A stretch of 64,000 bases of DNA. Origin: Chthoniobacterales bacterium. GTDB lineage: Bacteria > Verrucomicrobiota > Verrucomicrobiia > Chthoniobacterales > JACTMZ01. How positions within the stretch are numbered: position 1 is the stretch's first letter; each line of letters starts with the position of its first letter. The notes beneath the pieces were generated by a model. That model did not search any database. It had not been told where the DNA came from and saw only the letters and a program-made list of their open reading frames with translations. A program made the position numbers and the translations under genes. Location of the stretch: contig JAGYIO010000002.1 of NCBI GenBank assembly GCA_018402585.1, forward strand, positions 160,406-224,405, written 5' to 3'. Positions 1-8,822 of the stretch are shown here, piece after piece.

Positions 1-59
1 TTCGAGAGAATAACTCTCATTGAGTTAGTGGGGAGTCGAAAAGCAAAAGGACGTTGGTC

Positions 60-1139
60 TCATTCCCCGAGAAAAATTCCCAGCGCGCGGGCGTGGCGCA
101 GGAGTTGGCTTTCTTCAGAAACGGTGCGCAGCCGGTTGACCGCATCGGCCAAGGCCACATCGGTGACTGAGCCGAAGCGGTAGCTGACCATGCGGCCGAA
201 CATGCCGTCGGCCGCGAGTTCCACCGCACGGACCCCGAATTGTTGTCCAATCACCCGATCGAAGGCGCCCGGAGCGCCGCCACGCTGGAGGTGGCCGAGC
301 AGGCAAGAACGGGTCTCGCGTCCGGTGCGCGCGGCAATCAGCGATTCGACGTAAGTGCCGATGCCGCCGAGGCGGCTGTCCCCCGTCGAGGTTTGTCGGC
401 GGATCTGCCGTCCGGCCTTGGCCCGCGCGCCTTCGGCCACCACGGCAATCAGCGAGCGTTGTCCGCGCCGCTCCGATTCCTTGATAAAGCGGGCCAAACG
501 GTCACCATCAAAGGGCAATTCGGGCAACAAGGCGATTTCCGCTCCGCCGGCCACGGCACCGTGCAAGGCCAGCCATCCGGTGTGCCGTCCCATGACCTCA
601 AGCACCATGATCCGCCGGTGACTTTCGGCCGTGGTGCGGAGGTTGGCCACCGCTTCGGCAATCCGGGTCACCGCAGTATCGAAACCGAAAGTGACATCGG
701 TCGAATCGAGGTCGTTGTCGATCGTCTTGGGCACGCCAATGACCGAAATTCCGGCCCGGGCCAGATGCAAGGCGGTGCGCAGCGAACCGTCACCACCGAG
801 GACGACCAGCGCCCCGACCCGGTTTTGCTCGAGCGCCTGGCGGGTGGCGCGGACCAGCGGTTCCGGCAAAATGGTTTGTCCAGCCGGACCCCGCCGCGTT
901 TGGAAACGTCCTTTGTTCGTTGTCCCGAGAATACTTCCGCCTGTGGCCTCGATTCCGAGGGTATTGGCCGGGGTGAGCAGGCGCGCGCCGGCGGGCTGGA
1001 GCAGGCCCTCGTAGCCTTCGGGGAAACCGACCACCTCAAGGTTCCGCGCCTGGGCCGCGCAAACGAAACCGCGGATCACGGCGTTGAGACCGGCACAATC
1101 ACCGCCGGCGGTCAGGATGCCCAGACGCGAGGCGGGCAT
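60..1139 (-). CDS. pfkA: 6-phosphofructokinase (group III, probably ATP-dependent)
   Basis: Phosphorylates fructose 6-phosphate to fructose 1,6-bisphosphate in cytoplasmic glycolysis. About 359 aa, typical for bacterial PFK. Visible motifs are the N-terminal nucleotide loop GGDCAGLNAVIRG, GGDGS, PKTIDNDLDSTDVTFGFDTA and the substrate loop VMGRHTGWLALHGA. Family knowledge: Gly in GGDG usually goes with ATP use, whereas PPi enzymes have GGDD. Lys in PKTIDND (Gly in E. coli PfkA) marks the mixed group III, so ATP is favoured but not proven. The ORF track extends upstream to 1349; I use the ATG at 1139 because the fold starts at MPASRLGILTAGGD and the extension overlaps the preceding gene. It begins 5 bp after the carboxypeptidase stop, so the two are probably co-transcribed. 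Confidence 0.93.
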   Translation of the reverse strand: MPASRLGILTAGGDCAGLNAVIRGFVCAAQARNLEVVGFPEGYEGLLQPAGARLLTPANTLGIEATGGSILGTTNKGRFQTRRGPAGQTILPEPLVRATRQALEQNRVGALVVLGGDGSLRTALHLARAGISVIGVPKTIDNDLDSTDVTFGFDTAVTRIAEAVANLRTTAESHRRIMVLEVMGRHTGWLALHGAVAGGAEIALLPELPFDGDRLARFIKESERRGQRSLIAVVAEGARAKAGRQIRRQTSTGDSRLGGIGTYVESLIAARTGRETRSCLLGHLQRGGAPGAFDRVIGQQFGVRAVELAADGMFGRMVSYRFGSVTDVALADAVNRLRTVSEESQLLRHARALGIFLGE

Positions 1140-1144
1140 GAGGG

Positions 1145-2071
1145 TCAGAGGGTGCTGCGCTTGCTCACCGGCCGGCCTTGGGCCGACCAGTTTTCGTGCA
1201 GGCTCCAGCCGCGTTGGATCAGGGTGAGGCCCTCGGAAAAACGATTGGTTGACCCGAGGAGCACGACGATGATGCGGCGCGGAATGGCCGTCTTTTGCCC
1301 GTCGCGTTCCACCGCTTCCGGTTCGCGATCGGCGGCCAGCACAATGCAATCGCCGGCCAACCGGGTGCGTCCGGTCTTCACCCCCTCGATGCCGTTGCGC
1401 CCGAGCAGTTCGTTGGTGTTGCGCAGGAGGAACCCACGGGTGGTTCCGTCGACTCCCTGGATGGAAATTTCCCGTGTGGGCTGCGAGACGTAAAAGTTGA
1501 AGCCGGCGTGGCTGTAAGCATAACGCGTGAGGCGCGCGAGATCCGCCGCGGTCGAATGCGGGGGCGGGGTCATGCTGTCCAAGCCGTGCGGGTTGAGGAA
1601 AAGCGAGCGCTTCAATCTGAGTTTGCGGGCCAGGGCGTTCAGGTGCGCAGAGAAGTTGTCCACTGGACTCAGGGCCTGCGGATTGGGCAAACCAGTGCCC
1701 ACGTTCTGAGCCAAGGTGTAGGCCGCGTGGTTGTCCGAACTCATCATCGCGGAATAAAGCAAGTCGCGCAGGGAGACTCGGTCGCCGGGTTGCAGTTGGC
1801 AGGGGTTGACCCCGCCCACTCCGCCCACTCCGGAGGGCACGCTGACCATCGTGCCCAGTGAAGTCCCCGTGGCTTCCGCCCAGTCGAGCACGACCATGGC
1901 GGTGGCAATTTTGGTCAGGCTCGCGATTTGCCGCTTCTCGTTCTGACCGGAAGCGGCCAGCACGTGCCCTGTCTCATCGTCTACGATGATCCAACTTGAA
2001 GCGGCCACTTGAACCGGCCCGGGGGCGAGGATCAGCAGGATGACGACAAGAGTGGTGGGCAGGAGGGACAT
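1145..2071 (-). CDS. D-alanyl-D-alanine carboxypeptidase (peptidase S11, PBP5/6-like)
   Basis: Trims the terminal D-Ala from peptidoglycan pentapeptides in the periplasm. 308 aa with a hydrophobic N-terminal signal ([21 protein letters not shown]). The three penicillin-binding active-site boxes are in order: SLTK near residue 52, SDN near residue 111 and KTG near residue 236. Shorter than E. coli DacA (about 400 aa). The C-terminal beta domain and amphipathic membrane anchor are not obvious, so it may be soluble in the periplasm. Lies just upstream of pfkA on the same strand. The ATG at 2071 puts the signal peptide at the very N-terminus. Confidence 0.92.
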   Translation of the reverse strand: MSLLPTTLVVILLILAPGPVQVAASSWIIVDDETGHVLAASGQNEKRQIASLTKIATAMVVLDWAEATGTSLGTMVSVPSGVGGVGGVNPCQLQPGDRVSLRDLLYSAMMSSDNHAAYTLAQNVGTGLPNPQALSPVDNFSAHLNALARKLRLKRSLFLNPHGLDSMTPPPHSTAADLARLTRYAYSHAGFNFYVSQPTREISIQGVDGTTRGFLLRNTNELLGRNGIEGVKTGRTRLAGDCIVLAADREPEAVERDGQKTAIPRRIIVVLLGSTNRFSEGLTLIQRGWSLHENWSAQGRPVSKRSTL

Positions 2072-2167
2072 GACCAGTCGAAGCTAACCTCCGGTCGCCG
2101 AAAATCAATGCCTTCCGCCCCTGGCGGACATTGCCCAACGGGTGCGCGGGTGCTTTACTATCCGGCT

Positions 2168-3370
2168 GTGAGCAAAGCCGCCTTTGATTCCATCGAGTCC
2201 GTGCTGAAGGACGTGCGCGCCGGCAAGATGGTTATTGTGACCGACGATGCCGAGCGCGAGAACGAGGGCGACTTGGTTATGGCCGCGAGCAAAGTGACGC
2301 CGGAGGCGGTCAATTTCATGGCAAAGTACGGGCGCGGCCTGATCTGCGTTCCGCTGGCCGCGACCCGGGCGCGGCAACTCGGCCTGCAGCGCATGGTGGC
2401 GCACAACCGCGAATTGCACCGCACCGACTTCACTGTTTCGGTCGATGCCGCCAAGGGGGTGACCACCGGGATCAGCGCGCGGGACCGCGCCAAGACGATC
2501 CGCACGTTGGCCGGGACGAAGAGTGGTCCAGCCGACCTGACCGAGCCCGGGCATGTCTTCCCCCTGCAGGCGCGGGAAGGCGGAGTCTTGCAACGGGCGG
2601 GGCACACCGAGGCAGCCGTCGATCTGGTGCGTCTCTCCGGGCTTGATGCTACGGGGGTGATTTGCGAGGTGCTCAACGAGAACGGTTCGATGGCGCGGCT
2701 CAACGACCTGCAGAAATTCCGCCGCAAACACAAGCTGAAGATTTGCTCGATCCGCGATCTCATCGCTTACCGCCGCCGCCGCGAGAAACTGGTCGAACGC
2801 GAGCAGTGCGTGCGCCTGCCGACCGATTACGGCGACTTTGATCTTTATCTTTACCGTTCACTGACCGATGACGCACATCATCTTGCCCTCGTCCGCGGCA
2901 AAATCGACCCGAAGCAACCTGTGCTGGTCCGCGTGCACAGCGAGTGCCTGACTGGCGACGTTTTCGCTTCGCGCCGTTGCGATTGCGGTTCACAGCTGCA
3001 CCAAGCCATGTGCCAAATTGCCCGGCAGGGCGCCGGCGTTCTGCTTTACATGCGCCAAGAAGGTCGCGGCATCGGGTTACCGGCCAAAATTCACGCTTAC
3101 AAATTGCAGGAAGAGGGCCTCGACACGGTGCAGGCCAACCGCAAGCTCGGCTTCCCCATGGACCTGCGGGAATACGGCCTGGGCGCGCAGATCCTCTCCG
3201 ACCTCGGGGTGCGTAAAATCCGTTTGATGACCAACAACCCGCGCAAAGTCGTCGGCTTGTCCGGCCACGGCCTGCAAATCACCGCCCGCGTGCCGCTCAA
3301 GTCGGTGCCCCACCCGGAGAACGAACGTTACCTCAAAACGAAAAAGCGTAAGATGGGTCATCTTCTCTGA
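2168..3370 (+). CDS. ribBA: Bifunctional DHBP synthase / GTP cyclohydrolase II
   Basis: Supplies both precursors of riboflavin: 3,4-dihydroxy-2-butanone 4-phosphate from ribulose 5-phosphate (N-terminal RibB) and the pyrimidine from GTP (C-terminal RibA). RibB, about residues 1-200, has [32 protein letters not shown] and the GHTEAAVDL segment. RibA, about 205-400, has the zinc cysteines [14 protein letters not shown], then [10 protein letters not shown] and [12 protein letters not shown]. Both active sites look intact. I prefer the GTG at 2168, which starts just before the conserved [14 protein letters not shown]; an in-frame ATG at 2108 is possible. No strong Shine-Dalgarno is visible. Followed by ribH after 35 bp, so this is a riboflavin operon continuing into nusB-ftsY. 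Confidence 0.96.
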   Translation: MSKAAFDSIESVLKDVRAGKMVIVTDDAERENEGDLVMAASKVTPEAVNFMAKYGRGLICVPLAATRARQLGLQRMVAHNRELHRTDFTVSVDAAKGVTTGISARDRAKTIRTLAGTKSGPADLTEPGHVFPLQAREGGVLQRAGHTEAAVDLVRLSGLDATGVICEVLNENGSMARLNDLQKFRRKHKLKICSIRDLIAYRRRREKLVEREQCVRLPTDYGDFDLYLYRSLTDDAHHLALVRGKIDPKQPVLVRVHSECLTGDVFASRRCDCGSQLHQAMCQIARQGAGVLLYMRQEGRGIGLPAKIHAYKLQEEGLDTVQANRKLGFPMDLREYGLGAQILSDLGVRKIRLMTNNPRKVVGLSGHGLQITARVPLKSVPHPENERYLKTKKRKMGHLL

Positions 3371-3405
3371 TTGCGATTTGCCCCGCCTTTCTGGCAGAAA
3401 GCACC

Positions 3406-3900
3406 ATGTCGAACAAAATCCCGACCCGTCCGCCGAAACTGCTCCCTACAGCGACCCCCCGCTTTGCCATCGTGGCGAGCGAATACAACCCCGAATTTGT
3501 GCAGGGCTTGATCAACCACACCTGCAAGGAACTTTACAAGATCGACCCGAACAGCGTGGTCGACCTCTTTGGAGCACCCGGCGCGTTCGAGGTTCCTTTG
3601 GTGGTCGAAATGGCGGCCGCGCAGCACAAATGTGATGTGATCATTGCGCTCGGACTCATTCTCCAGGGGCAGACCAAACACGCCGAGTTTATCGCCGTGA
3701 GCGTGAGCCATGCTTTGCAGCAGGTCGCGCTCAAGCATGGTTTGCCCGTCATTCATGAAGTCCTGCTCGTCTCCGGCGAGGAAGAAGCGCGCGAGCGTTG
3801 CCTCGGCCTTGAACTCAACCGCGGCGTCGAGGCGGCCCGGGCCGCTTTCGCGATGCTCAAGGTTAAAGAAAAATTCAAAAGCCAATCGTCCCTGCGTTGA
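3406..3900 (+). CDS. ribH: 6,7-dimethyl-8-ribityllumazine synthase
   Basis: Condenses the two RibBA products into lumazine, the penultimate step of riboflavin synthesis. 164 aa, normal length. Recognisable landmarks are VDLFGAPGAFEVPL, GLILQGQTKHAEFI containing the catalytic-type His, and EEEARERCLG with the phosphate-binding-type Arg. The usual IRG-x-T-x-H signature reads LQGQTKH and the usual FGVLT reads HEVLL, so this is a divergent member, but order and spacing fit. ATG at 3406. Its TGA overlaps the possible TTG start of nusB, indicating translational coupling. Confidence 0.9.
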   Translation: MSNKIPTRPPKLLPTATPRFAIVASEYNPEFVQGLINHTCKELYKIDPNSVVDLFGAPGAFEVPLVVEMAAAQHKCDVIIALGLILQGQTKHAEFIAVSVSHALQQVALKHGLPVIHEVLLVSGEEEARERCLGLELNRGVEAARAAFAMLKVKEKFKSQSSLR

Positions 3901-3914
3901 CCGCTCCACGCGCT

Positions 3915-4340
3915 GTGTCCAAAGAAAACCGCCGCCAAGCCCGCATCCAAGCCGTGCAGCAACTTTATGGTTGCGAGATGCGCGGCGTGCTCGTTCCGCT
4001 CTCTGGGGATCCCGCGGTGCCCCTGGCCGCGGAGGAACTGACGCCCTTTGCCCGCGAATTGCTCGACCAAGCACTCGGACGTCTGCCCCAGATCGACGCC
4101 TTGCTGGCCGCCGCACTGCAAAACTGGGACCTGCGGCGTCTTGGGGCGGTCGACCGCGCCATCCTCCGTTTGGCCGTGGCCGAGATGCTGGCCCGTCCGG
4201 ACATTCCCCCCGCGGTGACGATCAACGAAGCGATTGAGATGGCCCGCAGCCTGGCCACCGCGGAATCGGCCCGCTTTGCCAACGGTGTGCTCGACCGGGT
4301 GCGCAAAGAAATCGGCCGCGACTCGCACCTGGTCTCCTGA
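3915..4340 (+). CDS. nusB: Transcription antitermination factor NusB
   Basis: RNA-binding protein that, with NusE (S10), recognises boxA in rRNA leaders and supports antitermination. About 141 aa. Conserved features are the N-terminal Arg-rich helix (RRQARIQAVQQLYG), the central NWDLRRLGAVDRAILRLAVAEM and the C-terminal TINEAIEMARSLATAESARFANGVLD. The start is uncertain: GTG 3915 gives the canonical SKENRRQAR beginning, while a TTG at 3897 overlaps the ribH stop. It lies between ribH and ftsY in one transcription unit. Three boxA-like sites in the rRNA operon of this same window are its likely targets. Confidence 0.94.
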   Translation: MSKENRRQARIQAVQQLYGCEMRGVLVPLSGDPAVPLAAEELTPFARELLDQALGRLPQIDALLAAALQNWDLRRLGAVDRAILRLAVAEMLARPDIPPAVTINEAIEMARSLATAESARFANGVLDRVRKEIGRDSHLVS

Positions 4341-4342
4341 TT

Positions 4343-5194
4343 ATGGCGGCAGGATTTCTGCGCGCCATGGCGGAACGTTTCCGCGGCCGACCGGTCGATT
4401 GGGAGGAACTCGAATCGTTATTTCTGCAGGCCGACCTCGGGGTGAAGACGACGATGGACTTGGTGGCATCATTGCAGGCGGTGACCGGATTCTCCGCCAC
4501 GGCCGACCAGGTCGAACGCGAGGCGCGCGCCGCATTGACCAAGCTGCTGCCCGCGCCTTCTCCGCCGCTCCTCCCGCTCCCGGGGCGTCCGCGCGTGCTG
4601 CTCATGGTCGGGGTCAATGGCACGGGCAAGACCACGTCCCTGGCCAAGTTGGGTGCCTTGCTTCGCCGGGGGGGGAGTTCGGTCGTGATGGCCGCCGCCG
4701 ATACCTTCCGTGCTGCAGCCATCGAGCAACTTGCGGCCTGGGGGGAAAAGTTGCAAATTCCGGTGGTGCGAGGCGCTTACCAAGGCGATCCCGCCGCGGT
4801 CTGCCATGAGGCCTACGAATCCGCTGCCCGGGAGAAAGCCGACTTCCTGCTCTGCGACACGGCGGGCCGTCTGCACACCAAGCACAATCTCATGCAGGAA
4901 TTATCCAAGGTGAAACGCGTCCTCGCCCGGCGTGATCCGGAGAGTCCGCACGAGGTGCTCATTGTGGTGGACGCCACGACCGGTTCCAACGCGCTGGAGC
5001 AGGCGAGGCAATTCCAAGCGGCTTGCGGATTGACCGGTGCCATTCTGACCAAACTCGACGGCAGCGGCCGCGGTGGCACGGCGGTCGCCTTGCGGCAGGA
5101 ACTCGGTGTTCCGGTGCGCTTCGTCGGCACGGGCGAGAAAGAAACCGACTTCGCCCCCTTTGACCCGAGGAAATTCGCAGCCGAGATGTTTTAG
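4343..5194 (+). CDS. ftsY: Signal recognition particle receptor FtsY
   Basis: SRP-receptor GTPase that docks ribosome-SRP complexes at the inner membrane for co-translational insertion. 283 aa, essentially the NG domain only; the acidic A domain of E. coli FtsY is absent, as in many bacteria. The N bundle is residues 1-80. G1 is GVNGTGKTT, followed by DTFRAAAIEQL, G3 DTAGR, G4 TKLDGSGRGG, and a GTGEKETDFAPFDP closing motif. ATG at 4343, two bases after the nusB stop. Last gene of the ribBA-ribH-nusB-ftsY unit; a hairpin at 5211-5239 follows. Confidence 0.95.
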   Translation: MAAGFLRAMAERFRGRPVDWEELESLFLQADLGVKTTMDLVASLQAVTGFSATADQVEREARAALTKLLPAPSPPLLPLPGRPRVLLMVGVNGTGKTTSLAKLGALLRRGGSSVVMAAADTFRAAAIEQLAAWGEKLQIPVVRGAYQGDPAAVCHEAYESAAREKADFLLCDTAGRLHTKHNLMQELSKVKRVLARRDPESPHEVLIVVDATTGSNALEQARQFQAACGLTGAILTKLDGSGRGGTAVALRQELGVPVRFVGTGEKETDFAPFDPRKFAAEMF

Positions 5195-5210
5195 TTTAGC
5201 GAGGGCGTTG

Positions 5211-5239
5211 AAAGCCGGAGCAAAGCGGATTCCGGCTTT
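5211..5239. terminator. Hairpin between convergent genes, possible terminator
   Basis: A 9-bp perfect stem (AAAGCCGGA / TCCGGCTTT) with an 11-nt loop lies between the ends of ftsY (+) and the hypothetical gene 5263-5787 (-). The A-rich and T-rich stem ends could serve both directions, but there is no long U tract on either side. Confidence 0.45.
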
Positions 5240-5262
5240 AAATTAGGAGACCGCCTCCTGCC

Positions 5263-5787
5263 TTACTCCGCACAGTAGTGCAGGCTGACCCGCCGCATGG
5301 TCTCGTTTTCTTGCCGCGCGCTGTAATGGACGAGGCGGAGCGAGACGAAATTTTGGACCCACATCCATCCCTTGAGCGTGTGGCGCAGTCCATTCTCGTT
5401 GCCGGTCTCATCCGCGTAAAGACGGCCCGGCCCGTATTTGCGGTCGGCCTCGCGCTTGATCGTCGCCACCCAGGCCTTGACCTTTTCATCACCCCAGCTG
5501 GGGCGGTCGTATTGCAATTCGACTTCGCTCAGTCCGTTGTTGTTGAAGTAGAAAAGGGTGCGCTTGAGGCCTTCCTGCACGATGCCCTCGACGACCAGCA
5601 CGTCGCGCGGGCCTTTGCTGTGCTCTGCGACCACTTTGGCTTTGGCCTTGCCCACCACATCCCTGATCCGCCCCTGCGCTTCGCCCCATTGCATGCCGAA
5701 GGGCGTTTTGATCTCCTGCTGCGCGACAACCGGCGCAGAGGGCAGGACCAGAGCCAATAATAGCAGCGGGACGGAACGGAATGACAT
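5263..5787 (-). CDS. Secreted hypothetical protein
   Basis: About 174 aa. I start at the ATG at 5787 because it gives a clear signal peptide (SVPLLLLALVLPSAPVVAQ) followed by a compact mixed alpha/beta sequence. The 331-aa ORF in the track runs antisense into the permease gene and is an artefact of high GC. The sequence includes KTPFGMQWGEAQGRIRDVV, a pattern seen in small periplasmic proteins of unknown function, then aromatic-rich strands (TLFYFNNNGLSEVELQY). I do not recognise a family. It is convergent with ftsY and divergent from the APC permease. Confidence 0.7.
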   Translation of the reverse strand: MSFRSVPLLLLALVLPSAPVVAQQEIKTPFGMQWGEAQGRIRDVVGKAKAKVVAEHSKGPRDVLVVEGIVQEGLKRTLFYFNNNGLSEVELQYDRPSWGDEKVKAWVATIKREADRKYGPGRLYADETGNENGLRHTLKGWMWVQNFVSLRLVHYSARQENETMRRVSLHYCAE

Positions 5788-5832
5788 GGCAGCGGCAGCG
5801 TTTCTAGCGTATCTCCCCCAGCGGGTATCCTG

Positions 5833-7335
5833 ATGTCGGAACAAGCCACAAGCAAACTCAGTCGTAAAGGCCTGGCCGAGGGCTCCATGGGCATGCTGGC
5901 CATCGTCACCCTCGGAGTCTCGGTCATTGCCCCGGCCTATGCCCTGACCGCCACGATGGGGCCGACCGCGGGCGTGGTGGGCAACCACATGCCGGCCGTC
6001 TTCCTTGTCGGTTTCATTCCCATGCTGCTGGTTGCCCTCGGCTACCGTGAATTGAATGCCGATGCGCCGGACAGCGGGACGTCCTTCACTTGGGCGACCA
6101 AAGCATTCGGCCCGTATGTCGGTTGGCTCGGCGGATGGGGGCTGGTCTCGGCCACGGTCATCGTGCTCTCCAACTTGGCCGGCATTGCGGTGGAGTTTTT
6201 CTATCTGCTGCTCGCGGAGGTTGTCCGTATTCCCGCCATCGCGGATTGGTCGGATCATCTCTTGGTCAACCTAGGGACCTGTTTTGTCTTCATGGGCGCG
6301 GCGGTCTGGGTTTGCTACCGCGGGGCGACGGCAACCAAGGCGGTGCAGTACTCGCTCGTCATCCTGCAGATCGTGGTCCTCGTCTGGTATTCCATCGCCG
6401 CCTGGCAGGCCGCGGGAGAGGCGCCGGTCTTGCCGTTTTCCTGGGATTGGCTCAATCCGCTCTCCGTCAGTTCCTTCGCGGCCTTCGCGGCCGGGCTTTC
6501 GCTCTCCATCTTCATTTACTGGGGCTGGGATGTCTGCCTGACCTTGAATGAGGAGGCAACCGAGGGGGCCCGCACGCCGGGCCGGGCGGCGGCCTTGGTC
6601 ATTCTCCTCATGCTCACGCTCTACCTTGCGGTTGCCATTTCGACCATGCGCTTTGCCGGTCTCGGCGACGCCGGGTTGGGGCTGGGCAACGCCGCCACCC
6701 GCGAGAACGTGCTCGCCGCGATGGCCGGTCCGGTCATGGGACCTTTCGCCATTCTCGTCGCGCTCGCGGTGCTGGCCAGTTCCATCGCCTCTCTCCAATC
6801 CACCGTGGTCAGCCCGGCGCGCACCCTGCTCGCCATGGGCCATTACCGGGCCATCGCCGAACGCTTTGCCTGGATCCATCCGAAATACCGTTCGCCCGGC
6901 TATGCCACCATTGTGGCCGGGTTGGTCGCGGCCCTTTTCTATGCCGTCATGCATGTGGTCAGCGACCATGTCCTGGCCGACACCATCCTCACTTTGGGCA
7001 TGATGATCTGTTTCTACTACGGGCTCACCGCGTTCGCTTGCGTCTACTATTTCCGCCAGACCCTCGGCCATAGCGCGCGGAATTTTTTCCTGCGCGGCGC
7101 CGCGCCCTTCACGGGTGGTCTGATCCTCGCCGCGGTCTTTCTTGAGACCGCCTATGACAGCATGAACCCGGCCTTCGGCAGCGGATCCTCCGTCTTCGGG
7201 GTGGGCCTCGTCTTTTGTCTCGGGGTGGGCATTATTTTGCTCGGTGTCGTGGTCATGCTGCTCATCGCTTGGCACCGTCCCGGATTTTTCCAAGGCGAGA
7301 CCCTGCGGCAGGACACGCCGACCTTTGAGGGTTGA
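5833..7335 (+). CDS. APC-superfamily amino acid/polyamine permease
   Basis: Inner-membrane secondary transporter, 500 aa, with about 12 hydrophobic segments. The N-terminal helix has the APC pattern LAEGSMGMLAIVTLGVSVIAPAY, followed by GYRELNADAPDSGTSFTWATKAFGPYVGWLGGWG, the classic TM2-TM3 region of amino-acid permeases. TM6 shows SIFIYWGWDVCLTLNEEATEG. The substrate cannot be set from sequence. Start ATG 5833, 45 bp from the divergent secreted protein. The rhodanese gene lies 33 bp downstream and could share the transcript. Confidence 0.9.
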   Translation: MSEQATSKLSRKGLAEGSMGMLAIVTLGVSVIAPAYALTATMGPTAGVVGNHMPAVFLVGFIPMLLVALGYRELNADAPDSGTSFTWATKAFGPYVGWLGGWGLVSATVIVLSNLAGIAVEFFYLLLAEVVRIPAIADWSDHLLVNLGTCFVFMGAAVWVCYRGATATKAVQYSLVILQIVVLVWYSIAAWQAAGEAPVLPFSWDWLNPLSVSSFAAFAAGLSLSIFIYWGWDVCLTLNEEATEGARTPGRAAALVILLMLTLYLAVAISTMRFAGLGDAGLGLGNAATRENVLAAMAGPVMGPFAILVALAVLASSIASLQSTVVSPARTLLAMGHYRAIAERFAWIHPKYRSPGYATIVAGLVAALFYAVMHVVSDHVLADTILTLGMMICFYYGLTAFACVYYFRQTLGHSARNFFLRGAAPFTGGLILAAVFLETAYDSMNPAFGSGSSVFGVGLVFCLGVGIILLGVVVMLLIAWHRPGFFQGETLRQDTPTFEG

Positions 7336-7368
7336 GCCCGGCTGTCAACGGCCCGAGCCTCGCTACCC

Positions 7369-7758
7369 ATGAAAACCCTTATCCTGCTCAGCCTGCTCGT
7401 GGTGGCCTTTGTCCTGGTCAAGCGGGCCATGGCGGGCCCGTCGATCAGCGCGGCGGAGGCCGACGAACGGGTCAAGGCCGCCACCGCGGTGCTCATCGAT
7501 CTGCGTGAGCCGGACGAATGGACCGAGGGTGTGGCGGCGCCGGCCTTGCTCTGCTCCCTGAGCGATCTGCGCGGGCCGCGGGTGCAATGGAAAGCGGTGC
7601 TCGAAGCCAACAAGGACAAGGAGCTAATTCTCTATTGCGCGAGTGGAGCGCGTTCGGGGATGGCGGCGGGGATTTTGCGCAAGGAAGGCTACAATGCGGT
7701 CAATGCCGGCGGCTTCGGCCATTGGAGCAAGGCGGGATTGCCCGTGCGGAAACCCTGA
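7369..7758 (+). CDS. Membrane-anchored rhodanese-like protein
   Basis: Single-domain rhodanese, 129 aa, with one N-terminal hydrophobic segment (LILLSLLVVAFVLV) as a signal anchor, so the domain probably faces the periplasm. The active-site loop is YCASGARSGMAA with the catalytic Cys. IDLREPDEW is the conserved CH2-type motif. Such proteins transfer sulfane sulfur; the physiological partner is unknown. A palindromic repeat begins at its stop codon. Confidence 0.88.
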   Translation: MKTLILLSLLVVAFVLVKRAMAGPSISAAEADERVKAATAVLIDLREPDEWTEGVAAPALLCSLSDLRGPRVQWKAVLEANKDKELILYCASGARSGMAAGILRKEGYNAVNAGGFGHWSKAGLPVRKP

Positions 7759-7876
7759 GCCGTAACGATGCCGTTAAAGACGCGCTCCGCATGCGGTTGG
7801 GCGCAGTTTGAACAGGGGGCACGGGCGTCTCGCCCGTGTTGCCGGGTCGTGACGGGCGAGACGCCCATGCCCCTTG
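7756..7876. repeat. Palindromic double-hairpin repeat with a conserved 5' flank (copy A)
   Basis: A GGGGGCA..TGCCCC outer pairing (7815-7873) encloses hairpin 1 CACGGGCG-TCT-CGCCCGTG and hairpin 2 GGGCG-AGA-CGCCC. The roughly 60 bp before it, starting at the rhodanese stop (TGAGCCGTAACGATGCCGTT), resemble the flank of the copy near 54.2 kb. Non-coding; see findings for the family. Confidence 0.75.
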
Positions 7877-7983
7877 GTCACGCGCGAAACTCTGCACTAA
7901 AAAGTGGGTCGCTCTAAAAGACGTTTCTCTCTGCCAAAGCATGAAAAGACCACGGCTTTGCCATCGTTCCAGCTGAGGAAAAA

Positions 7984-8015
7984 GCGACGGCTTGTCGCGG
8001 CGGTCTATGACCGCC
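7984..8015. repeat. Tandem hairpins (repeat-family relative)
   Basis: Two adjacent perfect hairpins, GCGAC-GGCTT-GTCGC and GGCGGTC-TAT-GACCGCC, sit in the gap before the C39-like gene. No clear outer arms, so this may be a decayed member of the double-hairpin family. It could also help terminate the minus-strand peptidase transcript, although no U tract follows. Confidence 0.5.
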
Positions 8016-8043
8016 GGACCAATTGCAGAGACATAGACCCCCG

Positions 8044-8703
8044 CTACAAAGAAACTTGGTTGCCGCCGGGCGGTGGCTCGAGTTGGCGGTAAAAGCGGAG
8101 CGCTTCGATCGGGCTGCCGAACTCGGAGAGGAAGTAGAGCCCGTCTTGGTAGCGGCCTCCGGGGTCGCGGATGAGGTATTGGTAGCCTTGTTTGCCCACG
8201 ATAACCACGAAGTGGGTGATGCCGTTCGGGTAACGCAGGCGCACGATCACCGGATTGCCCCGCAGGAGGTTCCAATCGATGAGGAAGTGTGAGGCGTCGT
8301 CCTCGTAAATGTGTTCGGCCACCCCGGGGGGAAACTCGGAAGCTTTTTCCCAGTAGAGCCAGCCCTGGCGGTTGAAGCCGCCGTTGCCCTGGAGGAATCG
8401 GTTCAGGGTCCCCGGGTCCACCTTCGCTCCGTAGGAGGCGAGGACCATGGCCGCCGCCGCCACGGCGCATCCTTCCGCGCCCATGGTGGTCGATCCGCCT
8501 GCCAGCTGGTTTTTGCCCCAGCGCTGATCGGCCTGCGCGAAGTGCGGCACGTCGTTCAGGACGGTGGTTGGAAAATACAACCCACCCTTTGGCGCGAGCG
8601 GGGTGGCGGTTGCGGTCCAAGCCTCCGCCCAGCGCCAGGCCATGGTGGCGCCGGCCGCGAGGAGGACCATGAAAAGGGCAACCATGGTGACGAAAACACG
8701 CAT
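8044..8703 (-). CDS. C39-like (papain-fold) peptidase domain protein
   Basis: About 219 aa with an N-terminal membrane segment (MVALFMVLLAAGATMAW), so exported or membrane-tethered. The peptidase_C39_2 pattern is visible: Gln-containing NDVPHFAQADQRWG, Cys in GAEGCAVAAAAMVLASYG, His in GITHFVVIVG and Asp in YLIRDPGG. These proteins are cysteine peptidases or peptidase-like domains; whether this one cleaves anything is unknown. I start at ATG 8703; the longer track ORF begins with TTG at 8739. Divergent from the DUF4230-like gene. Confidence 0.8.
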   Translation of the reverse strand: MRVFVTMVALFMVLLAAGATMAWRWAEAWTATATPLAPKGGLYFPTTVLNDVPHFAQADQRWGKNQLAGGSTTMGAEGCAVAAAAMVLASYGAKVDPGTLNRFLQGNGGFNRQGWLYWEKASEFPPGVAEHIYEDDASHFLIDWNLLRGNPVIVRLRYPNGITHFVVIVGKQGYQYLIRDPGGRYQDGLYFLSEFGSPIEALRFYRQLEPPPGGNQVSL

Positions 8704-8822
8704 AGCGCTGAAGAAACGCGAAATCGGGCCGGAGCCCAATCATTTTTAGGAATCTTTTCATGCAGCGGCGTAGTGGGCCAGTTCGCCTTTGGCTGGCGGA
8801 GCTGGTAAGGTACCTTCGGATC

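Noticed and set aside
2072-2167. FMN riboswitch before ribBA
   Set aside because: The gap is under 100 bp and no RFN-element segments are seen.
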